This document shows positions 47,432-56,522 of a DNA stretch of 64,000 bases, piece by piece. Made by a program: the position numbers and the translations under genes. The notes under the pieces are model-generated. The model ran no database searches. It worked only from the letters and a program-made list of their open reading frames with translations, and had not been told where the DNA came from. The stretch is from NCBI RefSeq assembly GCF_045984285.3, contig NZ_JBJQIK030000006.1, positions 124,001-188,000 on the forward strand, written 5' to 3'. The number at the start of each line of letters is the position of its first letter. The stretch's first letter is position 1. The DNA comes from Rugamonas sp045984285. GTDB taxonomy: Bacteria; Pseudomonadota; Gammaproteobacteria; Burkholderiales; Burkholderiaceae_D.

Positions 47432-49785
47432 AGTATTTCCAGGCGTGTGGACTTGAGGTCACGGGAGTTGGGGCCGGTCATGATGTCGTAGCGGCCGGGT
47501 TCTACGATTTCGCGCATGGCCGCGGACCAGCGCTTGAAAGCTGCGGCGTCGAGGCGGAAGCGCACCGTGCGCCGCTCGCCTGCCTTCAGGTATACGCGCT
47601 CGAAGCCGCGCAACTGCTTCACAGGCCGCGTAACGGAGCCATCGAGGCCATGGATATAGAGCTGGACGACCTCGTCGCCGGCGCGCGATCCTGTATTGCG
47701 GACCTCGACATTCACTGTGACCTTGCCGTCACGGCCAATGCGCGCCGCCGACAGGCGGGGCGTTCCGGTCTCGAAACTGGTGTAGCTCAGGCCGAACCCA
47801 AAGGGGAACAGCGGATCGCCGTGGCGCATGGACGGCTTGGCATAGTAGTACAGCGGAATCTGCGTCGCGTCGCGCAGCACACTGACGGCCAGCTTCGCGC
47901 CCGGATTGATATCGCCAAAGAGTGCTTTGGCCATGGCGGTGCCGCCTTCCTGCCCCATATACCAGCATTCGAGCAGCGCATTCGCTTTTTCCACCACGTT
48001 CGGATAGCTGGGCGGCCTGCCGTTGATGGCCAGTACCACTACCGGCTTGCCGAGCGCATGCAGCGCATCCATCAGGGCATTCTGCTCTCCGAGCAGGTCC
48101 AGCCCGATGCGGTCGCCCAGGTGGTTCTTCGCAAAGGCTTCACGGCTGGTCTGTTCCGTGTCGCCGATGGCGAGCAGGATGATGTCGCAGGTGTTCGCCA
48201 GCGCTACCGCCTCGCCTATCAGTTCATGGTTGCGGGCCGGGTCGCCCAGCAGCACCTCGTCTGCGCTGCGGTCTTCGCTTTGTGTGATGAATACGCCCTG
48301 CGCGTGCAGCACTTCCGCCGTGCCGGCAAGGCGCGCCTTCACGCCTTCCAGCAGCGATACCGGGTTGCGTGGTTCGCTGGAATAGCCTCCCAGCCGTGCA
48401 ATCGCGGCATTCGGGCCGATGACGGCGACGCGGCGGTGCGCGCCCGGCTGCAGCGGCAGCACGCCGTCGTTCTTCAGCAGGCAGATCGAGCGTTCCGCCG
48501 AGCGCAGGGCGAGGGCGCGTGCCTCGGCATTGCCAGTGAGCGCCATGGCTGCCGCGGCGTCGCCGTAGGGGTTCTCGAACAGCCCGGCGCGGAACTTGAG
48601 CGACAGCATGCGCGCGCAGGCACGGTCGATGGCCGCCAGCGGCACGGCGCCGGCGCGGACCAGCGCTGGCAGGCTGCGGAAAGCCGTGCCGTCCGGCAGT
48701 TCGCTGTCCACGCCTGCTTCGACCGCGCGCACTGCGGCAGCCGGGAAGTCGGGCACCACATGGTGCAGCGATTGCAACTGCTCCACCGCGTTATAGTCGC
48801 TGACGACCACGCCGTCGAACTTCCATTCGCGGCGCAGTACGTCTTCCAGCAGCCAGCGGTTCACGTGGGACGGCACGCCGTCAATCTCGTTATAAGAGGG
48901 CATGACGGCGCTGATGCCGGTGCGTTCGACCAGGGCGCGGAAAGGCGGGAAGAAGTTCTCGCGCAGCTCGCGCTCGGCAATTGGCGCCGGGCCCACGTTG
49001 GTGCCGGACTCCGGCTGGCCATGCCCCGTCATATGTTTCAGGGTGGCGAACACCTTGCCGGGGCCGAGCACGCGGCCATCGCCCTGGAGGCCGCGCACCG
49101 AGGCCACGCCCATTTCGGCGCACAGGAAAGGGTCTTCGCCAAAGGTCTCTTCGATACGGCCCCAGCGCGGATCGCGCGCAATATCCACTACCGGAGACAG
49201 CGCGAGATGCGCCCCATGCGCGCGCATCTCGCGTGCGATCACGCTGTTTACATCATGCACGAGCTGCGTATCGAAGCTGCCCGCAAGGGCCAGCGCGGAA
49301 GGGAAGCAGGTGGCGCCCGGCGCCATGTAGCCGTGCAGCGTCTCTTCGTGGAATAGCACCGGTATGCCGAGCCTTGTGTTGGTGACTGCCCAACGCTGAA
49401 TGTCATTGATGAAGCGCACCGTATCTTCGCTGCCGCGCCAGCGCTGGCCCTGTATTGCAGGCGCACCCTTGCGGTCGGAAGGGCGGGTGACCTGGCCGAA
49501 GCCGTGCGGATAGGCCTTGCCTGCCTTTTCAGGCGAGAAGTCCGCGCCGCCCTGGACCATGATATCGGCCTTGGTGCTCCACAGGGCAATCATCTGGCTG
49601 ATTTTTTCGTCGAGCGTCATGCGCGACAGCAGGTCGGCGACCCGTTTCTCCACCGGCAGGGCAGGGTTACGGTACGGCAGCGTCGCTTCGCCCAGTACCG
49701 TTCCAAGCGCCCGTACCGGCGCGAGAGCGCTGGCGCCGAGCCCTGCGAGCGACTGCAGCAGCTTGCGCCGTCCTGTGTGAACCAT
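47428..49785 (-). CDS. GH3 beta-xylosidase/beta-glucosidase, exported
   Basis: 785 aa, paralogue of the GH3 at 28317-30698. Leader GRRKLLQSLAGLGASALAPVRA. Nucleophile Asp330 in VVVSDYNA, with KHMTGHGQPESGTN and MPSYNEIDGVPSH. A C-terminal fibronectin-III-like domain (GDEVVQLYIHGLDG) is present. Being co-transcribed with GH10, it is likely a beta-xylosidase working on xylanase products. The GGGGGAGACAGG sequence before the ATG is a strong ribosome-binding site. Confidence 0.94.
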   Translation of the reverse strand: MVHTGRRKLLQSLAGLGASALAPVRALGTVLGEATLPYRNPALPVEKRVADLLSRMTLDEKISQMIALWSTKADIMVQGGADFSPEKAGKAYPHGFGQVTRPSDRKGAPAIQGQRWRGSEDTVRFINDIQRWAVTNTRLGIPVLFHEETLHGYMAPGATCFPSALALAGSFDTQLVHDVNSVIAREMRAHGAHLALSPVVDIARDPRWGRIEETFGEDPFLCAEMGVASVRGLQGDGRVLGPGKVFATLKHMTGHGQPESGTNVGPAPIAERELRENFFPPFRALVERTGISAVMPSYNEIDGVPSHVNRWLLEDVLRREWKFDGVVVSDYNAVEQLQSLHHVVPDFPAAAVRAVEAGVDSELPDGTAFRSLPALVRAGAVPLAAIDRACARMLSLKFRAGLFENPYGDAAAAMALTGNAEARALALRSAERSICLLKNDGVLPLQPGAHRRVAVIGPNAAIARLGGYSSEPRNPVSLLEGVKARLAGTAEVLHAQGVFITQSEDRSADEVLLGDPARNHELIGEAVALANTCDIILLAIGDTEQTSREAFAKNHLGDRIGLDLLGEQNALMDALHALGKPVVVLAINGRPPSYPNVVEKANALLECWYMGQEGGTAMAKALFGDINPGAKLAVSVLRDATQIPLYYYAKPSMRHGDPLFPFGFGLSYTSFETGTPRLSAARIGRDGKVTVNVEVRNTGSRAGDEVVQLYIHGLDGSVTRPVKQLRGFERVYLKAGERRTVRFRLDAAAFKRWSAAMREIVEPGRYDIMTGPNSRDLKSTRLEIL

Positions 49786-49849
49786 CCTGTCTCCCCCGGC
49801 CTTCAGGCCATGTAAGAATTGTGTGCAAACTTTTGTGGCACACGCCGGA

Positions 49850-49863
49850 AGGTTACGCTAACA
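49850..49863. promoter_or_regulatory. LacI-type operator, site B' (weaker)
   Basis: AGGTTACGCTAACA matches 10 of 14 positions of TGGTAGCGCTACCA and is itself nearly palindromic. It is placed 30 bases, about three helical turns, from site B and covers the -10 box of the GH3 promoter. Confidence 0.45.
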
Positions 49864-49878
49864 TTCGTGTGAGTGCAA
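49850..49878 (-). promoter_or_regulatory. Promoter of the GH3-GH10 operon
   Basis: Minus-strand -35 TTGCAC (49873-49878), 17-bp spacer, -10 TAACCT (49850-49855). It lies between and on top of the two operator-like sites in this gap. A plus-strand promoter for GH67 is less clear. Confidence 0.45.
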
Positions 49879-49879
49879 A

Positions 49880-49893
49880 CGGTTGCGCTACCA
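49880..49893. promoter_or_regulatory. LacI-type operator, site B
   Basis: CGGTTGCGCTACCA matches 12 of 14 positions of TGGTAGCGCTACCA. It lies 20 bases before the GH67 start and just beyond the -35 of the divergent GH3 promoter. Confidence 0.6.
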
Positions 49894-49913
49894 AAATCAA
49901 AAACGGAGACACG

Positions 49914-52064
49914 ATGAGGATCATCGGAAGAGCCCTTGCGGCCATGGTGCTGTTGGTGACGGCGGCGGTTGCCGGCGCCGTAGAGGAAGACGGTTACGAG
50001 CTGTGGATGCGCTATCGTCCACTCGACAAGGCTGCGCAATCCGCGCTGCAGCCGCGCGCCACCGCCCTTGTGTATAGCGGCACGGCTTCGCCAACGGCGC
50101 AGGCGGCCATCAGCGAGCTTCAGCGCGGCTTCGGCGGCATGCTGGGCAAGGTCCCGGCAGCGGACACCCAGCTGCGCAACGGCGCCATTGTGCTGGCGAC
50201 GCCGGCATCGATGCCTGAACTGGCGAAGGGCCTGGAAGCGCTGGGCAGCGAGGGCTACCAGCTGCGCAGCACCGTAGTGCAGGGCAAGAAGCTCACCGTG
50301 ATCGCGGCAAATAGCGACAAGGGCCTGCTGTATGGCGCCTTCGCCCTGCTGCGCGCGGTGGGCACCGGCGCAAAGCTCGACGCGCTCAACACAAGTTCCG
50401 CGCCGAAGCTGCAGCTTCGCCTGCTGAACCACTGGGATAACCTGGACCGCACGGTGGAACGCGGCTATGCGGGCGAATCCATCTGGGACTGGTGGCGCCT
50501 GCCCGATATCCGCGACCGCCGCTATACCGACTATGCACGCGCCAACGCTTCGCTCGGCATTAACGGCACGGTCCTGAATAACGTCAATTCGAAGCCTGAG
50601 ATCCTCACCGCGCCATGGATTGCGAAAGCCGCCGCCGTGGCCGATGTGCTGCGCCCATACGGCATCAAGGTTTATCTGTCTGCGCGCTGGTCCACTCCCC
50701 TGGAGCTGAAGGAGACGAAGACCGCCGACCCGCTGGCGCCTGAAGTGGCCGAATGGTGGACCAGAAAGGCGGATGAAATCTACCGCGCCATTCCAGACTT
50801 CGGCGGCTTCCTGGTGAAGGCGAATTCGGAAGGCCAGCCTGGGCCGCAGGACTATCACCGCAGCCACGCCGATGGCGCGAATATGCTGGCGCGCGCGGTC
50901 GCGCCGTACAAGGGCATTGTGATGTGGCGTGCCTTTGTCTACGCCCATGAGAAACCGGTGGACCGTGCGCGCCAGGCTTATGACGAGTTCAAGCCGCTGG
51001 ACGGTACCTTCCTGCCGAACGTGATGGTGCAGGTGAAGAACGGCGCCATCGACTTCCAGCCGCGCGAGCCTTTCCACCCACTGTTCGGCGCCATGCCGAA
51101 GACGCCGCTGATGATGGAATTCCAGATCACGAAAGAGTACCTGGGCTTCTCCACCCACATGGCCTATCTCGGCGCCATGTATGAGGAAACGCTGCGCGAG
51201 GACACGCAGCAGAAACCGGGCGGCTTCACCGTGGCGCAGGTACTGGAAGACAAGGACCATGGCCAGCGCCTGACCGGCATGGCAGGCGTGGCGAATATCG
51301 GCAGTGAGCGCAACTGGAGCGGCTCCCATTTCGACCAGGCCAACTGGTATGCCTACGGCCGCCTGGCCTGGGACCCGCAGGCTTCCGCGCGCGAACTGGC
51401 GCGCGAATGGGCGGCGCAAACCTTCACGCCGGATCCGCGCGTGACCGGCCCTGTGGTGGACATGATGATGCTGTCGCGCGAGGCGGTGGTGAACTACATG
51501 ACGCCGATCGGCCTGCATCACCTGATGGGCACCGGCCACCACCACGGCCCGGCGCCATGGGTGGATAGCCTCGGCCGCCCGGACTGGAATCCGGTCTATT
51601 ATCACAAGGCCGACAGGCAAGGTGTAGGCTTCGACCGCACCGCCACGGGCAGCGATGCCCTGGCCCAGTATGCGGCGCCGATCGCCCGCCAGTATGCGGA
51701 CCCGCGCACCACGCCGGCGAAATACCTGCTGTGGTTCCATCACCTGCCATGGGACTACGCCATGCCATCCGGGCGCACACTGTGGGCCGAAATGATTGCG
51801 CATTACGACCAGGGAGTAGGGGAGGCCAAAGACCTCCGCGCACGCTGGGAAAAGCTCAAGCCCTTCATCGACGCACGCCGCCATGAAGACACTGCAAACC
51901 TGCTCGATGTGCAGGTCAAGGAGGCCCAGTGGTGGCGCGACGCGTGCATCGCCTACTTCCAGTCCGTGTCCGGTAAAGCGCTGCCGCAAGGAGTGAAAGC
52001 CCCCGCGCGCACCCTCGACTACTACAAATCCCTGCACTTCCCATACGCGCCGGGACGTGGATAG
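49914..52064 (+). CDS. GH67 alpha-glucuronidase
   Basis: 716 aa with a signal peptide (MRIIGRALAAMVLLVTAAVAGA). GH67 features: YELWMRYRPLD at the mature N-terminus, LRLLNHWDNLDRTVERGYAG, GINGTVLNNVN, the catalytic-region segments GGFLVKANSEGQPGPQ and PLMMEFQITKEYLG, and HHLPWDY. GH67 removes 4-O-methylglucuronic acid only from the non-reducing end of xylo-oligosaccharides, complementing GH115. The start at 49914 is chosen for its GGAG site and signal peptide; the upstream frame crosses the operators. Confidence 0.95.
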   Translation: MRIIGRALAAMVLLVTAAVAGAVEEDGYELWMRYRPLDKAAQSALQPRATALVYSGTASPTAQAAISELQRGFGGMLGKVPAADTQLRNGAIVLATPASMPELAKGLEALGSEGYQLRSTVVQGKKLTVIAANSDKGLLYGAFALLRAVGTGAKLDALNTSSAPKLQLRLLNHWDNLDRTVERGYAGESIWDWWRLPDIRDRRYTDYARANASLGINGTVLNNVNSKPEILTAPWIAKAAAVADVLRPYGIKVYLSARWSTPLELKETKTADPLAPEVAEWWTRKADEIYRAIPDFGGFLVKANSEGQPGPQDYHRSHADGANMLARAVAPYKGIVMWRAFVYAHEKPVDRARQAYDEFKPLDGTFLPNVMVQVKNGAIDFQPREPFHPLFGAMPKTPLMMEFQITKEYLGFSTHMAYLGAMYEETLREDTQQKPGGFTVAQVLEDKDHGQRLTGMAGVANIGSERNWSGSHFDQANWYAYGRLAWDPQASARELAREWAAQTFTPDPRVTGPVVDMMMLSREAVVNYMTPIGLHHLMGTGHHHGPAPWVDSLGRPDWNPVYYHKADRQGVGFDRTATGSDALAQYAAPIARQYADPRTTPAKYLLWFHHLPWDYAMPSGRTLWAEMIAHYDQGVGEAKDLRARWEKLKPFIDARRHEDTANLLDVQVKEAQWWRDACIAYFQSVSGKALPQGVKAPARTLDYYKSLHFPYAPGRG

Positions 52065-52096
52065 TTACCGGATAGCCACAACGTAAAAAAGCGTGT

Positions 52097-52125
52097 TTGA
52101 CAAGCTTGCTAACGCGGCATACACT
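52097..52125 (+). promoter_or_regulatory. Promoter of the TonB-dependent receptor gene
   Basis: Consensus -35 TTGACA (52097-52102), 17-bp spacer, -10 TACACT (52120-52125), giving a start near 52132 inside the operator and a leader of about 88 bases. The strongest sigma-70-like promoter seen in the window. Confidence 0.7.
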
Positions 52126-52129
52126 GAAA

Positions 52130-52143
52130 TGGTTGCGGTACCA
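52130..52143. promoter_or_regulatory. LacI-type operator, site C
   Basis: TGGTTGCGGTACCA matches 12 of 14 positions of TGGTAGCGCTACCA and lies directly after the -10 box, as at site A. Confidence 0.6.
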
Positions 52144-52154
52144 AATTTTGGTAC
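52138..52154. repeat. Perfect 8-1-8 inverted repeat overlapping operator C
   Basis: GTACCAAA-T-TTTGGTAC. It shares its left arm with operator C, so a second regulator dimer or an RNA hairpin in the receptor leader is possible. Confidence 0.5.
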
Positions 52155-52219
52155 AAAGTGTTAAAAAGCGCCAGACTCACCGCATCGCAGTAGTACAAAT
52201 GACAATAATGGAGACGACA

Positions 52220-55200
52220 ATGAAGAAGAGTGACCAGAAGTCCGGTCGGCACGCGTCCGCGCGCCGCCATGTTTTGCTGGGATTGAGCGCGATGGCTACG
52301 CTGATCTCCCAGGCTTACGCGCAGGACGCACAGACTGCAGCGCCGGCCCCCGCAGCTGCCCCCTCAACCGTCGTGCAGATTACCGGCTACCGCGGCAGCC
52401 TTGAAACCTCGGCCCGCGACAAACGCGAAGCCATCGGCTTCCAGGACTCCGTGTTCGCGGAAGACCTGGGCAAATTCCCCGATACGAATATCGCCGAGTC
52501 CCTGAACCGCATTCCCGGCATCCAGATCAGCCGCGAGATCACGGGCGAAGGCCTGAACATCCAGATCCGCGGCCTGGGCACCAGCTTCACCAAGATCCTG
52601 CTGAACGGCGCACCGGTCGCCGTGGCATCCACTGGCCGTACCGACAACCAGAACACCAACCGCGAGGTGGACCTGGACATGCTGCCGACGGACCTGTTCC
52701 GCAAGCTCACCGTCAGCAAGAGCCCGACCGCCGGCATGCTGGAAGGCGGCGCCGCCGGCGTGGTGGACATGCGCAGCGCGCGCCCGTTCGACAACGAAGG
52801 CCGCCACATCGCCTACAGCCTCACCGGCATGGAAAACAGCATCGCGAAGAAGCCGAGCAACCGCGGCTCCATCCTGGCCAGCCAGACCTTCGGCGACTGG
52901 GGCGTGCTGGGCGGCTTTGCATGGGCCAATACGAAGGTGCGCACTACCGGCTTCGAGACGATCGGCTGGACCAATGCCAACCTGTCGGCCGCGCAGAACC
53001 CTGCCGCCAACCGCAACAACACGGGCGGCGGCAACTGGACCATCCCCGCTACCGTGCCCGCCAATGCAGGCAATGGCCTGGTGCCCGGCACCGTGATCGA
53101 CCAGGCCTTCCTGCTGGCGCATAATCCCGGCCTCACCATCCAGCAGATCGACAATGCCATCATTCCGCGCCTCGGCCGCAATATGGACGAATCGGGCAAG
53201 AAGGACAAATACACCGGCATCTTCAGCTTCGAATACCGTCCGAGCAAGTCGCTCAACTTCTACCTGGACACCCTGTACAGCAAGAAGGACAACGACCTGG
53301 AACGCGTGGACATGAACTGGATCGGCCGTAACGGCTCCATGATCCCGCTGAACATGACCGTCGACAAGACCGATTGCTCGAACGGTTGTACCGCTACCGG
53401 CGGCACCTTCGCCAATGCGCAGTACTTCCTTGAGTTCCGCCCTTATATGGAGAAGGCGACCTTGTGGGGCGTGAATCCGGGCATGGAATGGAAGCTGTCC
53501 GACAAGTGGACGGTTGATGCGCAGGCCAACCTTACGCGCAGCAAGTTCACACGCGAATCCCCGACCGTCGGTCCGGTTTCCCCGCTCGGCAACGGCACCA
53601 CGGTGACGTTCAAGAACGATGGGACTATCCCATCGATCACCTCCAATCTTGATCTGAACGATCCGAAGAATTTCGGCTGGGTCACCGGCGGCCGCGTGAA
53701 TCAGCAGATGGAGCTGCGTAACACCGAAACCAAGGGCTTCCGCACCAACCTGACCTGGGGCGACAAAGCGTTCAGCCTGAAGGGCGGCGTGGCGGTGGAC
53801 GAAATCTCCCGCGATATCCGCGCACGCGACAACACCAGCGCGTGGCAGGCGGCGGTCTGCGGCAATAATCCGAGTGTCTTCCTGCAAGGTCCGAACGGCT
53901 CGCCGCCATGCGACGGCGCTAATACGCAGGGCAGCGCCGCCGCGCTGTACCCGGGCTTCGGCACCGGCTATACCGCCGGACGCACCGATCAGCTGGTCTA
54001 CCGCGGCTCCCTGATTCCTAACGCAGCGATGGCAAGCTACCTGCGTCCGGGTCCAGGTTTCGTCACCGTGGACTGGGACAGGTTCCGCAAGGATTCGCAA
54101 TATGATGCCTTCGTGGCGAGCGCTCCGGATGTAGGCTCCTCCAATACTGGCGCCAGCGCAGGTTCCATCGGTGAGAAGAGCCGTTCGATTTACCTCGAAG
54201 CGAATGGCGTCGCCAATCCAATGGACCATCAACTGCGCTATAACGTCGGCGTACGCTATGTTCGCACTGAGCAAACGGTGGGCGGCTATATCTCGCTGCC
54301 GGATCCGCGCAATGCTTCCTTGCCGCTGAATGGCAGCAAATATCCGAACGTCGCCAACTTCTTCTACCAGGACACCACCTATAACAACACGCTGCCATCC
54401 GGCAGCATGGCCCTGAACCTGACGAAAGACCTGATAGCACGCGCTTCCGCTTCGCGCACGATGACGCGCGCCGATCCAAATGCACTGCGTCCCGGCATTA
54501 ATTTCAGCTCGCCGTCCGCCGACGTGGGCACGGTGGGGAACTCCTCGCTCGCGCCCTACCTGTCGGACAACCTGGATCTCGGCCTGGAATGGTATACCGG
54601 ACGTGAAGGCTATATGAGCATCACTGCGTTCAGCAAGAAGATCAACGGCTTCACGGTGAACGAGAACGTCACCACGCCATTCAGCGATCTGGCGGTGTAT
54701 GGCGTGACCTACGATGCATTGACTCAGGCGCAGAAGGACGCGATCAATGCTCGCGGCGGCCCGGGCTCGGCAACCGTCGTGCTTACCCGTCCCCGCAACG
54801 CCGCGGGTGAACTGAAGATCACCGGCCTCGAACTTGGCTGGGTGCAGCCGCTGGACAAATGGCTGCCGGTCAAGGGCTTCGGCTTCAGCGACAACATCAC
54901 CTACACCCACCAGAAGGCCTCGGGCGAAGGTACGGCAGGCTTCGTGGCGCTGGGCGTGCCGCGCATCACCAACAACGCCACGGTGTACTACGAGCGTGAC
55001 GGCTACATGATCCGCCTGTCGCACACCTATTCGGAAGGCAGCCAGGTTTCCGGCACCAACCAGAACGGCATTCCGCTGGCGGCGCTGTATGTGGATTCGT
55101 ACAAGCAGGCCGACCTGTCCTCGAGCATCGATCTTGAGCGTGTGTTCGACAAGGACGGCTGGCCGACGCTGACCTTCGATGTGGTCAACGTCACGAACGA

Positions 55201-55294
55201 GAAGCAGCGTAACTACTTCCAGTTCTCGAACGCCACCTTCACGCAGTACAACCCGGGCCGTACCTATTCGCTGGGACTGCGCGGCAAGTTCTGA
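52220..55294 (+). CDS. TonB-dependent receptor, probably xylo-oligosaccharide uptake
   Basis: 1024 aa outer-membrane receptor. The start at 52220 has a GGAG site and leads into a long basic N-region and signal peptide (about 1-40, ending SQAYAQ). The plug domain follows: FAEDLGKFPDTNIAESLNRIPGIQI, VVDMRSARPF. The beta-barrel ends YNPGRTYSLGLRGKF with a terminal Phe, as required for barrel insertion. This is the CarbohydrATE-utilisation subclass with the N-terminal YRGSLETSARDKREA segment. Position between the GH67 and LacI genes and the operator in its promoter indicate transport of (glucurono)xylo-oligosaccharides. Confidence 0.93.
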   Translation: MKKSDQKSGRHASARRHVLLGLSAMATLISQAYAQDAQTAAPAPAAAPSTVVQITGYRGSLETSARDKREAIGFQDSVFAEDLGKFPDTNIAESLNRIPGIQISREITGEGLNIQIRGLGTSFTKILLNGAPVAVASTGRTDNQNTNREVDLDMLPTDLFRKLTVSKSPTAGMLEGGAAGVVDMRSARPFDNEGRHIAYSLTGMENSIAKKPSNRGSILASQTFGDWGVLGGFAWANTKVRTTGFETIGWTNANLSAAQNPAANRNNTGGGNWTIPATVPANAGNGLVPGTVIDQAFLLAHNPGLTIQQIDNAIIPRLGRNMDESGKKDKYTGIFSFEYRPSKSLNFYLDTLYSKKDNDLERVDMNWIGRNGSMIPLNMTVDKTDCSNGCTATGGTFANAQYFLEFRPYMEKATLWGVNPGMEWKLSDKWTVDAQANLTRSKFTRESPTVGPVSPLGNGTTVTFKNDGTIPSITSNLDLNDPKNFGWVTGGRVNQQMELRNTETKGFRTNLTWGDKAFSLKGGVAVDEISRDIRARDNTSAWQAAVCGNNPSVFLQGPNGSPPCDGANTQGSAAALYPGFGTGYTAGRTDQLVYRGSLIPNAAMASYLRPGPGFVTVDWDRFRKDSQYDAFVASAPDVGSSNTGASAGSIGEKSRSIYLEANGVANPMDHQLRYNVGVRYVRTEQTVGGYISLPDPRNASLPLNGSKYPNVANFFYQDTTYNNTLPSGSMALNLTKDLIARASASRTMTRADPNALRPGINFSSPSADVGTVGNSSLAPYLSDNLDLGLEWYTGREGYMSITAFSKKINGFTVNENVTTPFSDLAVYGVTYDALTQAQKDAINARGGPGSATVVLTRPRNAAGELKITGLELGWVQPLDKWLPVKGFGFSDNITYTHQKASGEGTAGFVALGVPRITNNATVYYERDGYMIRLSHTYSEGSQVSGTNQNGIPLAALYVDSYKQADLSSSIDLERVFDKDGWPTLTFDVVNVTNEKQRNYFQFSNATFTQYNPGRTYSLGLRGKF

Positions 55295-55320
55295 TTACAG
55301 CAGAAGTAGTGGTAAAAACG

Positions 55321-55368
55321 CAGCCGGCAGGGGCGGGCATGTTATAACATGCTTGCACCTGCCGGCTG
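55321..55368. repeat. Nested inverted repeats between receptor and lacI-type gene
   Basis: Outer perfect 11-bp arms CAGCCGGCAGG / CCTGCCGGCTG (55321-55331 and 55358-55368) enclose a perfect 16-bp palindrome GCATGTTATAACATGC (55337-55352). The outer stem could terminate receptor transcription, although no T-run follows; the inner palindrome, about 70 bases before the regulator start, could be an autoregulatory operator. Confidence 0.6.
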
Positions 55369-55420
55369 TCTCTATGGTAAAGTCCAATCCGACAACAATA
55401 ACCATGCAGATGGCAGGCAG

Positions 55421-56518
55421 ATGACAAGAACAAAAGCAAAAAAAGCGGATACGGGCCCGGAGCCAAAGAGCGGCGCGCCTACCATGTCCGACGTGGCCAA
55501 ACTGGCCGGCGTATCGCCGATGACGGTGTCGCGTGTGATGAATGGCGACCCCAATGTGCGCCTCAGCACGCGGCGCAAGGTCGACGAGGCCGTGGCCGCA
55601 CTGAACTATGTACCGAACCAGGCTGCGCGCCGCCTCGCCGGCTCGCGTCCCATCCGTATCGGTTTCCTTTACAGTAATCCCTCCGCGGGCTACCTGAGCG
55701 AATTCCTTGTGGGCCTGCTGAACCAGGCCAGCCTGCACAATGTGCAGCTGGTGGTGGAGAAGTGCGAACCCGGCCAGGACTGGGAAGAGCAGACCCGCCG
55801 CCTCATCGCCAACGGCGTGGACGGCATTATCCTGCCGCCGCCGCTATGCGATACGCCCGGCCTGATCGACCAGATCGCCAAAGCGGATACGCCCTGCGTG
55901 GTGGTGGCCTGCGGCCAGCCGGACAAGCGTGTGGGCGCTGTCAGCATCGACGACTACCAGGCCGCCTATGCCATGACCAGCCACCTGATTTCGCTGGGCC
56001 ACCACCGCATCGGTTTCGTCATCGGCCATCCCAACCAGACGGCCAGTGCGCGCCGCCTCGCCGGCTACAAGGCGGCGATTGCGGAACGCGGCGCGGATGC
56101 GTCCAGCGAGCTGACGGTACAGGGCCTGTTCACCTACCGCTCAGGCCTGGACGCGGCGGAGCACCTGCTGGGCATGGAGCAGCGTCCGACGGCTGTTTTC
56201 GCCAGCAACGACGATATGGCGGCCGCGGTGGTGGCGATTGCGCACCGCCTGGGCCTCGATGTGCCCGGCGACCTCACGGTGGCCGGCTTCGACGATACGG
56301 CGCTGGCAACAACGATCTGGCCGGAACTGACGACCGTGCGCCAGCCGATTGCCACGATGGCGGAAACGGGCGTGCAGTTCCTGGTGCGCCAGATTCGCGC
56401 CAAGCGCGATGGCGCCCCGGAATCGCCGCAGCACAGCCTGATGGAATTCTCGCTGATCCGGCGCCAGTCGGATGCGGCGCCGCGCATGCGGCCGCCGACC
56501 AAGATCGCGCGGCCCTGA
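55421..56518 (+). CDS. LacI-family transcriptional regulator of the xylan genes
   Basis: 365 aa. N-terminal HTH and hinge: MSDVAKLAGVSPMTVSRVMN (about 22-41) and YVPNQAARRLAG. The effector domain is periplasmic-binding-protein-like (IRIGFLYSNPSAGYL, GHHRIGFVIGHPNQTASARRLAGY, VAGFDDTALATTIWPELTTVRQP). A basic N-terminal extension of about 20 residues precedes the HTH. The start at 55421 avoids the nested palindromes upstream. Position directly after the receptor, and LacI-like operators at three xylan promoters, suggest that it is their repressor with a xylose- or xylo-oligosaccharide-type inducer; this is inference. Confidence 0.9.
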   Translation: MTRTKAKKADTGPEPKSGAPTMSDVAKLAGVSPMTVSRVMNGDPNVRLSTRRKVDEAVAALNYVPNQAARRLAGSRPIRIGFLYSNPSAGYLSEFLVGLLNQASLHNVQLVVEKCEPGQDWEEQTRRLIANGVDGIILPPPLCDTPGLIDQIAKADTPCVVVACGQPDKRVGAVSIDDYQAAYAMTSHLISLGHHRIGFVIGHPNQTASARRLAGYKAAIAERGADASSELTVQGLFTYRSGLDAAEHLLGMEQRPTAVFASNDDMAAAVVAIAHRLGLDVPGDLTVAGFDDTALATTIWPELTTVRQPIATMAETGVQFLVRQIRAKRDGAPESPQHSLMEFSLIRRQSDAAPRMRPPTKIARP

Positions 56519-56522
56519 CGCC

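Noticed and set aside
28317..49785. Possible recent duplication of the two GH3 genes
   Set aside because: Motif positions coincide (both nucleophiles at residue 330), but the sequences differ widely along their length, so they are old paralogues.
52364..55024. An 886-codon minus-strand frame under the TonB-dependent receptor
   Set aside because: Antisense shadow; the plus-strand frame has signal peptide, plug and barrel features and its own promoter.
55321..55368. Classical rho-independent terminator after the receptor gene
   Set aside because: The stem is strong but there is no T-run on either strand, so it is listed as a nested repeat instead.
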